This document shows positions 8,395-16,826 of a stretch of 64,000 bases of DNA, piece by piece. The position numbers were made by a program, and so were the translations under genes. The stretch is taken from positions 248,001 to 312,000 of the forward strand of contig NZ_LOAS01000002.1 in NCBI RefSeq assembly GCF_001558155.1, in the 5' to 3' direction. The notes below the pieces were generated by a model. It was not told the DNA's origin and made no database searches. It was given only the letters and a program-made list of their open reading frames with translations. Every line of letters begins with the position of its first letter. The stretch's first letter is position 1. The stretch comes from Aliiruegeria sabulilitoris (GTDB lineage: Bacteria > Pseudomonadota > Alphaproteobacteria > Rhodobacterales > Rhodobacteraceae).

Positions 8395-9591
8395 TCAAAG
8401 TTCGGAAGCGCGCGTGCTCAGGTCGGAGCGTGCGAAGAAGCCGGGCTGAAGCTCGGTTCCAAGGCCGGGGCCTTCCATCGGGTAGACGTATCCACCTTCG
8501 ATTTTCGGCACCTCGGTCACCAGGTCCCGATACCAGCCCTTGTAGGCAGCGCGCACGGATTCCTGGATCAGGGTGTTGGGTTGGCTGAAGCTCATGTGAA
8601 TCGCCGCCGCGAAACCGACCGGACCGATGCAGTCATGCGGGGCGAAGGGACGGTGATAGGTTTCGGCCATGGCGGCGATCTTGCGGCCTTCGGTGAGCCC
8701 GCCGGTCCAGCAGAGATCGGCCATCACGACATGACAGGCGTCGCGGTCGAGAAATTCCTTGAAGGCATAGCGCGAGCCGAGCGTCTCGGAGGCACAGGTC
8801 CACACGTCGGTCGAACGGGCGTACTCGGCGAGCGCCTGAGGCGAGTTCATCCGGATCGAGTCTTCGTACCAGGTCGGCGCGAAGGGCTCGAGCGCCCTGG
8901 CGATCTTCTTGGCGGTCGGCAGGTTCCACAGCGAGTGGAACTCGACCATGATCTCCATCTTGTCGCCAACCGCGTTGCGGATCTGCTCGAAGGGCTTGAT
9001 GGCGGCCTTCATCTGCTCGACCGAGATCCACAGACCCTTGTTCTCCATCGCCGCCGGGTCGAAGGGCCAGATCTTCATCGCCGTGATGCCATTGTCCAGC
9101 AGGTCTTCGGCCAGCGCACCGGCATCGGTCATGAAGGCCTGCAGGTCCTCGTATTGCCCGTCCTTGCCGAAATTCCAGGTATCGACCGGTTTGATATTGT
9201 TCGTGGCGACGTATCTCTTACCGGCGCAGGTATTGTAGACGCGCATCTTGTCGAAGCAGAGCCCGCCCAGCATCTGGTGTACCGGCTGGCCGCAGACCTT
9301 CCCGAACAGATCCCACAGGGCAATATCGACAGCCGAGCAAGCGCGATATTCGACGCCGGTGGAGCTCTGCGCGTTCGGCAGGTTCAGCATCTCCTTGTGG
9401 AGCGCTTCGATATGGAGCGGGTTTTGTCCAAGCAGACGGCTGGCAAGCGTGTCGTGGATATGCGCCTCGACTGCGGCCGCGCCATAGAAGGTCTCTCCCA
9501 GGCCGGCAAGCCCCTCATCGGTCTCGACATGCACCCAAAGGATATTCTGGCGCGCCTCGATCCGGAATGTCCGAATGGCTGTAATCTTCAT
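8395..9591 (-). CDS. Mandelate racemase/enolase-superfamily sugar-acid dehydratase
   Basis: 398 residues with the N-terminal capping domain (VHVETDEGLAGLGETF) and a (beta/alpha)7 barrel. Likely metal ligands are Glu217 (IMVEFHS), Glu243 (WYEDSI) and Glu269 (CASETLGSR). His319 in APHDCIGPVG is the probable general base paired with the Asp at 292 (VMADLCWTGG). This is the usual layout of acid-sugar dehydratases in the mandelate racemase subgroup. As first gene of the operon with idnO/idnD-like genes it may dehydrate gluconate or a related hexonate to a 2-keto-3-deoxy acid. The substrate is inferred from context. It is divergent from the GntR-type regulator. Confidence 0.85.
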   Translation of the reverse strand: MKITAIRTFRIEARQNILWVHVETDEGLAGLGETFYGAAAVEAHIHDTLASRLLGQNPLHIEALHKEMLNLPNAQSSTGVEYRACSAVDIALWDLFGKVCGQPVHQMLGGLCFDKMRVYNTCAGKRYVATNNIKPVDTWNFGKDGQYEDLQAFMTDAGALAEDLLDNGITAMKIWPFDPAAMENKGLWISVEQMKAAIKPFEQIRNAVGDKMEIMVEFHSLWNLPTAKKIARALEPFAPTWYEDSIRMNSPQALAEYARSTDVWTCASETLGSRYAFKEFLDRDACHVVMADLCWTGGLTEGRKIAAMAETYHRPFAPHDCIGPVGFAAAIHMSFSQPNTLIQESVRAAYKGWYRDLVTEVPKIEGGYVYPMEGPGLGTELQPGFFARSDLSTRASEL

Positions 9592-9719
9592 GAGAATCCC
9601 CCTTTTTCGTCTTGGACCACGCCTTGGGAAGGGTCGATTTTCCCTTGGACGAGTCCATCATTTCTTGCCGCCTGATACGACAGCATGATAGCAGATGAAA
9701 GATCTAATAGGAGGTTTAA

Positions 9720-9746
9720 TACGATAGAATGGATAAACCTATCATA
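9720..9746. promoter_or_regulatory. Candidate operator for the GntR-type regulator
   Basis: TACGATAG (9720-9727) and CTATCATA (9739-9746) form an inverted repeat matching at 7 of 8 positions, centred just after the start of the regulator gene at 9729. A further ATGATAG half-site is at about 9686-9692. FadR-type GntR proteins bind short palindromes in such divergent regions, so this could mediate autoregulation and control of the dehydratase operon. It is a proposal from symmetry only. Confidence 0.35.
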
Positions 9747-10463
9747 CAAAAAAGCACAGAAGATGATGAAAAACCATCAGGCCTCGTCGAGAGAACGATG
9801 GCAGAGATCAGAAAATTTATTCATGACAATGAGTTGAAGGTCGGGGACGTTCTGCCGTCCGAGTCTCGCTTCGCTACGCAGCTGGGCATCTCGCGCACCG
9901 TCATCCGGGAAGCGCTGCGCGGACTCGCCGCACTCCGGATCCTGGAAGTCGGGAACGGCAGGCGAGCCCGAGTCGCAGGCCCGACCGCCGAGGCGCTCGC
10001 GGCCATCGTCGAACACACCGTCTATACGCGGCAATTGTCAGTGGCGCAGGTGCAGGATGTGCGCCGGACGCTGGAAATGCGCACGGTCAGCCTCGCAGCA
10101 CTTCATCGCAACGACAGGCAGGCGCTGGAAATGCTCGAATTGGTTGCTGGCATGGAGGACGCGATCGAGCGGGATTCCCACAGGATACGCGACCTCGATA
10201 TCCGCTTCCACGAGCTCATCGCACAAGCCTCGGGCAACCCGATCTACTCGGTGCTCATCAACTCGTTCCGCATCATCACCCGGAAAACCTGGGATATCGG
10301 CTGGCACGCCCGCGGGACGCCCGAGGCCCGGCTGGAGAATATCAAGTGCCACGAGCGTATCGCCCGTGCGATCACCGCGCGGGACCCGGTGCGCGCGGAG
10401 GCGGCAATGTCGGAGCATTTCGACAGCTCCTTCATGGTTCTGCTCAAGGCAGGCGTAAACTGA
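9729..10463 (+). CDS. GntR-family transcriptional regulator, FadR/FCD subfamily
   Basis: 244 residues. The N-terminal winged helix-turn-helix has LKVGDVLPSESRFATQLGIS followed by RTVIREALRGLAALRILE, and the C-terminal FCD domain (about 85-235) contains DLDIRFHELIAQASGNP and the later H(x)EHF pattern of metal and ligand-binding residues. It is transcribed away from the sugar-acid operon across a 137-bp gap and most likely represses it, with a sugar acid as inducer. A strong AGGAGG is 14 bases before the ATG, longer spacing than usual, and no closer start codon exists. A palindrome overlaps the start. Confidence 0.9.
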   Translation: MDKPIIQKSTEDDEKPSGLVERTMAEIRKFIHDNELKVGDVLPSESRFATQLGISRTVIREALRGLAALRILEVGNGRRARVAGPTAEALAAIVEHTVYTRQLSVAQVQDVRRTLEMRTVSLAALHRNDRQALEMLELVAGMEDAIERDSHRIRDLDIRFHELIAQASGNPIYSVLINSFRIITRKTWDIGWHARGTPEARLENIKCHERIARAITARDPVRAEAAMSEHFDSSFMVLLKAGVN

Positions 10464-10658
10464 CTGGCGGACATCCCGCCCTTCAACGAGGGCGTCAGAA
10501 AATGCCAGCTCCTGGCTGTTCGCTTGCCATTGGTCGGCGCGGAGCAATGGCAAAAGGGGACGGAAATTGTGGGTCGCCCCGACATGACGGGCCCGAAACC
10601 CGATCACGAGGCCCCTTCCCCAACGGGCTCGAGATCGGTGCAAATCTTGTGCTGGAGA

Positions 10659-10856
10659 TCAGCCCTTGCCGGCCTCGGCATTGCCCGGCACCATCGTCTT
10701 CAACATCGAGGACAGCACGGTCATGACGCGGCCGCACCCGTCCAGCAAAGCGATGACACCGTTGGAGAGACGTTCGGCCTGAAGGATATCCGCCTTCATG
10801 GCCGGCGAAATGTAGACTTCACGCTCTTCGAGCTCCTTGATCAGATCGGATGCCAT
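10659..10856 (-). CDS. Small hypothetical protein (65 aa)
   Basis: Begins MASDLIKELEEREVYISPAM, with a charged N-terminus and an amphipathic/hydrophobic middle (LSNGVIALLDGCGRVMTVLSSM). The start at 10856 lies one base past the stop of the upstream 51-codon gene, and the reading frame is clean, so I believe the pair is real. A GGAG-type site lies in the end of the upstream gene region. I do not recognise the family. The helical, leucine-rich content suggests a small protein-interaction or membrane-associated factor. Confidence 0.5.
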   Translation of the reverse strand: MASDLIKELEEREVYISPAMKADILQAERLSNGVIALLDGCGRVMTVLSSMLKTMVPGNAEAGKG

Positions 10857-10857
10857 G

Positions 10858-11013
10858 TCACTTCGCCCCCATTCGCGAAGCTTGGCCCTGAACGGACGCG
10901 AAGCGATCAAATACCCGCTTCACGAACTGACCGAACTGCCCGGCGAGTTCGCGGATGAACTCGGCGCGGATCTGGTTGGCTTCCCGCTCGATCTCGACGA
11001 AAGGTCTTTCCAT
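10858..11013 (-). CDS. Small charged hypothetical protein (51 aa)
   Basis: A frame of 51 codons from ATG 11013 encodes MERPFVEIEREANQIRAEFI, then RELAGQFGQFVKRVFDRF and a short tail. It is predicted to be one long amphipathic helix with alternating acidic and basic residues. GGAGTGC lies just upstream of the ATG. Together with the following 65-aa gene it forms a two-gene minus-strand unit divergent from the class V aminotransferase. No known family is assigned. The helix could be a coiled-coil partner of the second protein; that is a guess. Confidence 0.5.
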   Translation of the reverse strand: MERPFVEIEREANQIRAEFIRELAGQFGQFVKRVFDRFASVQGQASRMGAK

Positions 11014-11076
11014 CTTTATGCACTCCTATAATCACAACCGTTATCGACAGGATGGGTGAAATCCTGCGGGAGTGAT

Positions 11077-11088
11077 AGCGTTAACGCT
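11077..11088. promoter_or_regulatory. Perfect 12-bp palindrome AGCGTTAACGCT
   Basis: A perfect palindrome in the divergent region between the small-gene pair (-) and the class V aminotransferase (+). Such sites are common operator shapes for dimeric regulators. No cognate regulator can be named. Confidence 0.3.
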
Positions 11089-11293
11089 GCAATGCAGAAA
11101 TGCAATGCCGCAGCTCTGATGATGCGCGCCCCGGCAAAGTTGATGCGCCAAGTCGCGCCACTGTTCAGATCGGCGCGGCAACGCGGCGCGGCCTATCAAC
11201 TCGACAGTTTCCGAGGTTGGTGACACTGTCGCCGCGCCCGCCCTCGATGGCGCCCGCGCATTGAGAGCCGATTGTTCCGGATTCAGACAGGAC

Positions 11294-12562
11294 ATGACGA
11301 TGATCCAGGATACCCCGTCGCTGATCGCGACCATTCGCGACCGATTTGCCCATGTGGATAGCTGCCCTTTCCAGGGACCGCGGATATTTTTCGAGAATGC
11401 CGGCGGCGCCCTCACACTGAAATCGGTCGTCGAGACTTCGGCGAAATACGCCGCCATCCCCGACAACCAAGGCCGCGACAACCCCGCCGCCCATGCGCTC
11501 GTCGCCACGATCGAAAAGGCCAAGGCCGATCTGGCCCTGTTCATGAACGCCTCCTCGGGGCAGTTCTTTGCCGGCGAGAGCGGAACGGAACTGCTGTTCC
11601 GGATGATCCGCACCGCCTGTGTCAACGCACCGAAGGGCTCAAAGGTCATCGGCTCCTCCATCGAGCACCCGGCCAGCCGCAGCGCGGCGCGGCGTTGGGC
11701 CGAAATATCCGGGCTCGATTATGTCAATGTCCAGCATGACGACGACACCGGAACAGTCCGGCCCGAAGATTATGCGGCGCTGATGACCCCCGATGTCTCT
11801 GTTGCCACGATCCTGCACGCCTCGCCGGTGACCGGCATGGGCATGGATGTGGCCGCCATTTCGAAAGCCATCCGCGCGGTTTCCCCGGACTGCCTGATCA
11901 TCGTCGACGGCATCCAACACGCCGCGCACGGGCAGTTGGACATCGTTTCCTACGGCATCGATGGCTACGCGATTTCCCCCTACAAGGTGTTCTCCCGGCA
12001 TGGATACGGCATCGCATGGGTCTCGGACCGTTTCGGGGCGATGCCGCATGACAAGTTGATCGGCGCCCCGGCAACGGGCTGGGAATTCGGCACGCGCGAC
12101 ACCGGCGCCTATGCCACGATCTCGGATGTGGTTGCCTATTTCGAGTGGCTTGGCGGCGAAGTCTCCGACGAGACCGAGCGGCGTGCACGGATTGAAGCAG
12201 CCGGTCGTGCAATTCACGCCTACGAGACCAGCCTGACCGATGCGATGATCAATGGTACCGGCAACCTGCCCGGTCTTCGGGACATGGAGCATATCCGCAT
12301 TCTCGGCGGCGCGGCGAACCCGGCGCGCGAAGGGCTGGTGTCGATCGTTGTCCAAGGTATGCCGTCGCCCGACGTGGTGACCCGTCTCAACGAACAGGGT
12401 ATTCGCACACATACGCGCAAAGCGGACCATTACAGCAGTAACGTTCTGGACCCGCTCGGCCTGCCGGATTGCATCCGCATTTCGCTATGTCACTACAACA
12501 CGGAAGCCGAAATCGCCCAGCTTCTCGCCGCCCTGAAGGAAATGGCAGACGTTAAAGGGTAG
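11294..12562 (+). CDS. PLP-dependent class V aminotransferase (cysteine desulfurase-like)
   Basis: About 422 residues. The fold-type I signature for class V enzymes is present: IIVDGIQHAAHGQLD, with the aspartate that contacts the pyridine nitrogen, then AISPYKVFSRHGYG, in which Lys231 is the expected Schiff-base lysine. The C-terminal domain ends with NVLDPLGLPDCIRISLCHYN, as in the SufS/CsdA-related branch. I set the start at the ATG 11294 with AGGA upstream. I see no clear cysteine-desulfurase active-site Cys loop, so the true reaction (lyase, desulfurase or aminotransferase) is open. It stands alone, divergent from two small genes. Confidence 0.8.
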   Translation: MTMIQDTPSLIATIRDRFAHVDSCPFQGPRIFFENAGGALTLKSVVETSAKYAAIPDNQGRDNPAAHALVATIEKAKADLALFMNASSGQFFAGESGTELLFRMIRTACVNAPKGSKVIGSSIEHPASRSAARRWAEISGLDYVNVQHDDDTGTVRPEDYAALMTPDVSVATILHASPVTGMGMDVAAISKAIRAVSPDCLIIVDGIQHAAHGQLDIVSYGIDGYAISPYKVFSRHGYGIAWVSDRFGAMPHDKLIGAPATGWEFGTRDTGAYATISDVVAYFEWLGGEVSDETERRARIEAAGRAIHAYETSLTDAMINGTGNLPGLRDMEHIRILGGAANPAREGLVSIVVQGMPSPDVVTRLNEQGIRTHTRKADHYSSNVLDPLGLPDCIRISLCHYNTEAEIAQLLAALKEMADVKG

Positions 12563-12765
12563 AGCCCTGAAATTGCGGGCCTGGCCCTTTTCGGGCAACC
12601 GCACGGGGACAATCCTTCGGATCGTGCCTCCGGCGGGGATAATTGAGCAAAGAGAACACGCAGTTCATCTTCTGACCAAAGATATCTCGGGGGTAGCGCT
12701 CGAAACAGCACGAGGGGGCAAAGCCCCCCCCCAAGCAACGACTGAAGGCGGCATTTCAATATCAA

Positions 12766-12799
12766 AAGCCGCGGCATCGGGGGTCCGGTGCCGCGGCTT
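12766..12799 (-). terminator. Intrinsic terminator of bioMNY
   Basis: An 11-bp perfect GC-rich stem (arms 12766-12776 and 12789-12799, 12-base loop) starts about 20 bp after the bioY stop. Reading on the minus strand, the second arm runs into TTTTGATATT, a fair T-tail. Confidence 0.75.
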
Positions 12800-12819
12800 C
12801 CAGATTTCGCCTGAGCCGA

Positions 12820-13371
12820 TTAGCCGGCAGGGCGTGAAGCGACAACGCCCGGACGTGCGCGCGCAAGCGTCGCGGTGATCGCGCCAGCCAGGACCGCCTT
12901 GAGCAGATCGCCGGGGATAAAGGGCAGGATCGACAGGAAGGCTTTCTGCACGGACATGTCGAGCATGACCATCATGCCGATGACGCCGGGGATGTAGAGC
13001 ACCACGATACCACCGATCACCGAGGCCACGCCCGCAGCGACGCCGACCGGCAGCGAGGTCAGCCCGCTGGTCAGAAGGCCAATGACATAGGCCCCGACGA
13101 CCCAGCCGACGAGGAAGCCCACGGTCGGACCCGCAAAGACGCCAAGCCCGCCCCGACCACCGGCCAGAAGCGGCAGACCAAGCGCGACAAGCAGAAGGAA
13201 CAGCAGAACGGCCAGCGCCCCGCGCCGCGCTCCAAGCACTGTGCCACAGAGCATGATGCCAAGGCTCTGTGCCGTGATCGGAATCCCCGATATCAGCGTG
13301 AGTTTGGGGATGAGCCCCAGCACCGCGATGAGCGCGGCGAAAAGGGCGATGAGCGTGATGTTGCGTTCCAT
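12820..13371 (-). CDS. bioY: Biotin ECF transporter S component BioY
   Basis: 183 residues, about six membrane helices. It shows the BioY pattern: GIPITAQSLGIMLCGTVLGARRGALAVLLFLLLVALGLP is split across helices 1-3, with GRGGLGVFAGPTVGFLVGW next. This is the biotin-binding membrane component of the ECF transporter. Its start follows the bioN stop with no gap. It is the last gene of bioM-bioN-bioY, the order seen in Rhodobacter-type genomes, and is followed by an intrinsic terminator. No biotin synthesis genes are in the window, so uptake may be an important source of biotin. Confidence 0.93.
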   Translation of the reverse strand: MERNITLIALFAALIAVLGLIPKLTLISGIPITAQSLGIMLCGTVLGARRGALAVLLFLLLVALGLPLLAGGRGGLGVFAGPTVGFLVGWVVGAYVIGLLTSGLTSLPVGVAAGVASVIGGIVVLYIPGVIGMMVMLDMSVQKAFLSILPFIPGDLLKAVLAGAITATLARARPGVVASRPAG

Positions 13372-14010
13372 TCAGGTCTCCTGTCCATCATCGTCATTAT
13401 AGGTTGAAAGATCGGCCCGCGCTCGGATCGACTCGGCGACGCGGGTTGCATCGTCCAGCGCCACGAGGAAGATCGGCGCGATCACCTGCCAGCCGGGACG
13501 ACGGGCGGATCGGGCGCGCCAGGATTCCAGCAAGCGCCGCGCATTGTCGAGCATGACCGGCACGAAACGGATCACGAGGGCGATGGCAAAGGCGATCTGG
13601 CCGGTCTGGACACCGAGCCGGCGCAACGGGCGCAAAAGCTTCATGACCAGCTCGATCGCGTCGTCGAGCCGCGTCGTCATCGTCACGAGGTTTGCCAGCG
13701 CCACCGCTGCCAGCAGCCGCAGGCAGACAACCGCCCCTTCGGACGGGTCGCCCAGCAGGAAATGCCAGATCCCCACGATCACGAGGAACGGCCAGAGCGG
13801 GCGCAGCGATTGCAGCCCCTGCCGCAGGAAATCCATGCCGACGACAAGGTAAAGCGCGGCAACGCCGATCACTGCCGCCAATTGCACCGATACCGCGTTC
13901 GACAGGAACAGGCTCAGCGTTACCAGCGACAGCGCACCGAATTTGGCCCCTGCCGGCAAGCGGTGATAGGGCGTGTCAATCGGGGAGACCAAAGCCAGCA
14001 TCGGCCGCAT
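13372..14010 (-). CDS. bioN: Biotin ECF transporter T component BioN
   Basis: 212 residues of the EcfT (CbiQ-like) family. The N-terminus DTPYHRLPAGAKFGAL is characteristic, membrane helices follow, and the cytoplasmic coupling helices carry the Ala-Arg-Gly-like motifs in LLESWRARSARR and ESIRARADL. BioN joins the ATPase to the S component. It overlaps the 3' end of bioM by about 35 bp (an alternative ATG is 9 bases later), which shows tight coupling, and abuts bioY. Confidence 0.9.
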   Translation of the reverse strand: MRPMLALVSPIDTPYHRLPAGAKFGALSLVTLSLFLSNAVSVQLAAVIGVAALYLVVGMDFLRQGLQSLRPLWPFLVIVGIWHFLLGDPSEGAVVCLRLLAAVALANLVTMTTRLDDAIELVMKLLRPLRRLGVQTGQIAFAIALVIRFVPVMLDNARRLLESWRARSARRPGWQVIAPIFLVALDDATRVAESIRARADLSTYNDDDGQET

Positions 14011-14722
14011 CCTCCCGCGTCATCGCTGCCAGGTATTCGTCCAGCACCTCGCCCGCCGGGCCATCGCGGTGCACCCTGCCCGCCTCGATCCAGATCACAC
14101 GCTCATAGCCGTTCAGCGATGATACATCATGCGTGATATGCACAAGGGTCGGCGCCAGCCGGTCGAGATAGCGTTGCAGGCTCCGCGTCGTCGGGATGTC
14201 GAGGCCGGTAAAGGGCTCGTCCAGAACGATCACCGCAGGCTCCAGCGCCAGCACCGCCATCAGGCAGACAAGGTGCTTTTGCCCCTGCGACAGCGTCTCG
14301 ATGCTGCGCTCTTCCCATTCCGAACGCCCGAACCGCTCCAGGGCGGTCCTGGCAAGTTCGCGGGCCTCTTTCTTGCTGCGCCCCTGTTGGCGCAGGCCGA
14401 AGGCCAGCTCCTCGCCCACGGTCGGAAAGATGATCTGGTGGTCGGGATTCTGGAACAGGATCCCGATCGTCCGGATGGCCTGCTTACGGTCCCGCGCGAC
14501 ATCCACGCCCATGACTTCCACTTCCCCGGAATCGGCCGCGATCAGGCCGGTCATGACCCGCGCCAATGTGCTCTTGCCGGATCCGTTCCGCCCGACAATG
14601 CCGACGCGCCGTTCCGAAAGCGTCAGATCCAGCCCCGACAGAATCCGTGTGCCGGCCAATGCCAATTCGACATTCGAAAGCCGCACCACAGCCGACGGTC
14701 TGGTCTGCGATGCTCCGCTCAT
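13976..14722 (-). CDS. bioM: Biotin ECF transporter ATPase BioM
   Basis: 248 residues from the ATG at 14722 (the frame is open further upstream but without a better start). All ABC ATPase motifs are present: Walker A GRNGSGKST at about 44-52, the Q-loop (ILFQNPDHQI) at about 90, signature LSQGQ at about 144, Walker B VIVLDEPFTGLD at about 164-175 and the switch His in HITHD. Together with BioN and BioY it forms an energised biotin importer. It is first in the operon; the promoter should be in the AT-rich part of the gap upstream. I did not find a BioR-type palindrome there. Confidence 0.92.
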   Translation of the reverse strand: MSGASQTRPSAVVRLSNVELALAGTRILSGLDLTLSERRVGIVGRNGSGKSTLARVMTGLIAADSGEVEVMGVDVARDRKQAIRTIGILFQNPDHQIIFPTVGEELAFGLRQQGRSKKEARELARTALERFGRSEWEERSIETLSQGQKHLVCLMAVLALEPAVIVLDEPFTGLDIPTTRSLQRYLDRLAPTLVHITHDVSSLNGYERVIWIEAGRVHRDGPAGEVLDEYLAAMTREDAADAGFGLPD

Positions 14723-15156
14723 TCGTTTCTTTGCCTTGTTCGACCTCGCCACATCGCGGCGTTGGCCGCCATTTACACGAAGCCACAGCAACTTCCAACC
14801 GCATGCCGCCAAGACCCGTTCGCATGGCGCAGGCCGCTTGCCGTGCTGCATCTTGGCTCTGACAGCGGATAAAAAACGACCCACATCGCCCGCAACAAAA
14901 ACGGTATACAGTATTCACAAATTCGCAAAATTGCTAATGAAAACAACATTTAAAAAAATGCATCTCAACAGGATTCAACCTGTGGACTCGGCGGGGCCGA
15001 CGGGTATATGCGTTTGAGATAATGACACGGGGTATTGGTGTCGCTCCATTAAACTTCGAACGCTTCGTGAGTGGTAAGGGTTTGAAGCGGGCGTCCAACT
15101 CTACCGGGTTGGGCGCCCAATTTCCTCACGCAGCCCCCAAGCGTATGGGTCCAAGG
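14723..15156. other. Intergenic region, bioM upstream / L,D-transpeptidase downstream
   Basis: This holds the promoter region of bioM (-), including an unusually AT-rich tract at about 14898-14970, and the presumed terminator hairpin of the L,D-transpeptidase gene (15089-15118). Short frames such as one of 26 codons from 14938 exist but lack support. No RNA gene recognised. Confidence 0.5.
15089..15118 (-). terminator. Hairpin downstream of the L,D-transpeptidase gene
   Basis: Arms 15089-15098 and 15109-15118 pair over 10 bases with one G-T wobble and a 10-base loop, about 40 bp after the gene's stop on the minus strand. The T-tail is poor (GCTTCAAACC), so termination strength is uncertain. 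Confidence 0.45.
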
Positions 15157-16746
15157 TCAGGAATCGGCGTTCAACGCCTTCAGGACCGCCGCGTCGCGCT
15201 CGTAGGGATCTTCGCGGAACTGAACCACCCCATCCTCAACCCAGGCGGTCCAATAAGTCAACAGAACCGGCATTGGTTCTGGCAGGTCGATGCGGGTTGT
15301 CTTGCCGCTTTCGAGAATTGCCTGCATCCGGTCCTGGGTCCAGGAGCTGTCCTTGCGCATGAGCAGGCCGGCAAACACGAAAGGATCCTCGACCCGCACG
15401 CAGCCCGAACTGAGATTACGGTTGTCCCGGTCGAACAGCTCCCTGTCATTCGTGTCATGCAGGTAGACCGAATGCGCGTTCGGGAACATAAACTTGATCC
15501 GGCCGAGAGCGTTGTTTTCGCTCGGCTTTTGCATGATGGACACACCCGGATTGGCGGCCGACCAGTTCACCGCCCCCGGCGAGACAACCTCTCCCCTGGC
15601 ATTGCGCACGAGATAGCCGTTGCGCTCCAGATACCCCACATCCTTCCGGATCCTTGGCAGCTTGTCCTTGCGAAAGATCGATGCCGGCACGGACCAGGTC
15701 GGGTTGACGACCATGTATTCGATCTCGTCGCTGAAAACCGGGGTCTGGCGATATTCCGACCCGGTAATCGAGCGCGTTGCCCAGGCCGGACGGCCATCCA
15801 ACACCACGAAAGTCCGGGCACCGGCGATGTTCACCAGCACGAAATCCGGCCCCAACCCGCGCACATACCAGCGAAAACGCTCAAGGCTCAGCCGCAGCTT
15901 GTCGATCCGGTCCGATACCGGCGCGTTCAGCGAGGCGAGCGTTTTCGGCCCGACCACGCCATCCGCCGTCAAGCCGTGCCGCAACTGGAAGCTCTGAACG
16001 GCAACGACGGTCTGGGCGTCATAGACAAGACCCGCCCCGGTATCCACCGGCAGGTCTCCCTCCGCCATCAGTCGTTGGCGTAGCGCGGGCAGGCGTTCGT
16101 CCTCCATGTCAGGCTTGAGCGGTGCGCCGTCCGCGATCTCCGGCCAGCCGCCGCGCGCTTCGATCTGTCGGTAACGGGCCAGCGCGTCGATCAGTTGGAG
16201 ATATTGGAAGTCGTCGAGCCACAGGAGCTCCATCAGGGCCGCAAATCCCGGCCCGTCCAGGTATTCGTCAAAGACCTCGACCGGATCGCGTTCGATCACG
16301 GGGCGGTTGAAGTTCCACGAGGGGCTGACCTTCTCCGGATCGACCTTGCCATGAACCATGTACTCCACGAGGCGGATCGCAGCATCGGTCGCGAGTAGGT
16401 CGAAGGCCGCGAGCTCCGCCGGTCCGCCAGAAAGCGCCGCATCATGCAGCTCATAGAGCCGCCCCATGTCGAAATCGGCCGGGCGGAAACCTTGTGTCAG
16501 CGCTTTGTTCAGCGCCCGGTTCAGCTCCCCGACAACCGGCTTGCCGAACCAGGCCGGCCGCATATCACGTCCCGAATAGAAGTTTTGCAGGAAATCCCGC
16601 GCGATCAGTCCGTCGTCCGCGCTCTCCCTGCTGGTGGGCAGAGTCTGGATCGCGGCGGCGATCGCATCTTCGGTTGGCCCGGCCTTGGCCGGCCCGGATA
16701 CGCAAAGCGCCGCGACAAGCGCGGCGCCTGCAAGTGCCCTGATCAT
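15157..16746 (-). CDS. Periplasmic L,D-transpeptidase (YkuD domain, YcbB/LdtD-like)
   Basis: 529 residues from the ATG at 16746, beginning with a signal peptide (MIRALAGAALVAALCVSGPA then KAG). After a helical domain comes a peptidoglycan-binding motif (AVQSFQLRHGLTADGVVGPK) and then the YkuD catalytic domain, ending in HDTNDRELFDRDNRNLSSGC followed by VRV, which contains the catalytic cysteine motif SxGCxR. The length and domain order match the large YcbB/LdtD class, which forms 3-3 cross-links between meso-diaminopimelate residues. An unrelated acetate kinase gene lies upstream on the same strand, 80 bp away. Confidence 0.9.
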   Translation of the reverse strand: MIRALAGAALVAALCVSGPAKAGPTEDAIAAAIQTLPTSRESADDGLIARDFLQNFYSGRDMRPAWFGKPVVGELNRALNKALTQGFRPADFDMGRLYELHDAALSGGPAELAAFDLLATDAAIRLVEYMVHGKVDPEKVSPSWNFNRPVIERDPVEVFDEYLDGPGFAALMELLWLDDFQYLQLIDALARYRQIEARGGWPEIADGAPLKPDMEDERLPALRQRLMAEGDLPVDTGAGLVYDAQTVVAVQSFQLRHGLTADGVVGPKTLASLNAPVSDRIDKLRLSLERFRWYVRGLGPDFVLVNIAGARTFVVLDGRPAWATRSITGSEYRQTPVFSDEIEYMVVNPTWSVPASIFRKDKLPRIRKDVGYLERNGYLVRNARGEVVSPGAVNWSAANPGVSIMQKPSENNALGRIKFMFPNAHSVYLHDTNDRELFDRDNRNLSSGCVRVEDPFVFAGLLMRKDSSWTQDRMQAILESGKTTRIDLPEPMPVLLTYWTAWVEDGVVQFREDPYERDAAVLKALNADS

Positions 16747-16826
16747 TGCCCACTCCCGCTGTGACTTTCCCAAGAGTTGAGCCTCGGCCCGAGCACATGT
16801 CAATCATGGAACGGGCATGGAACGGT

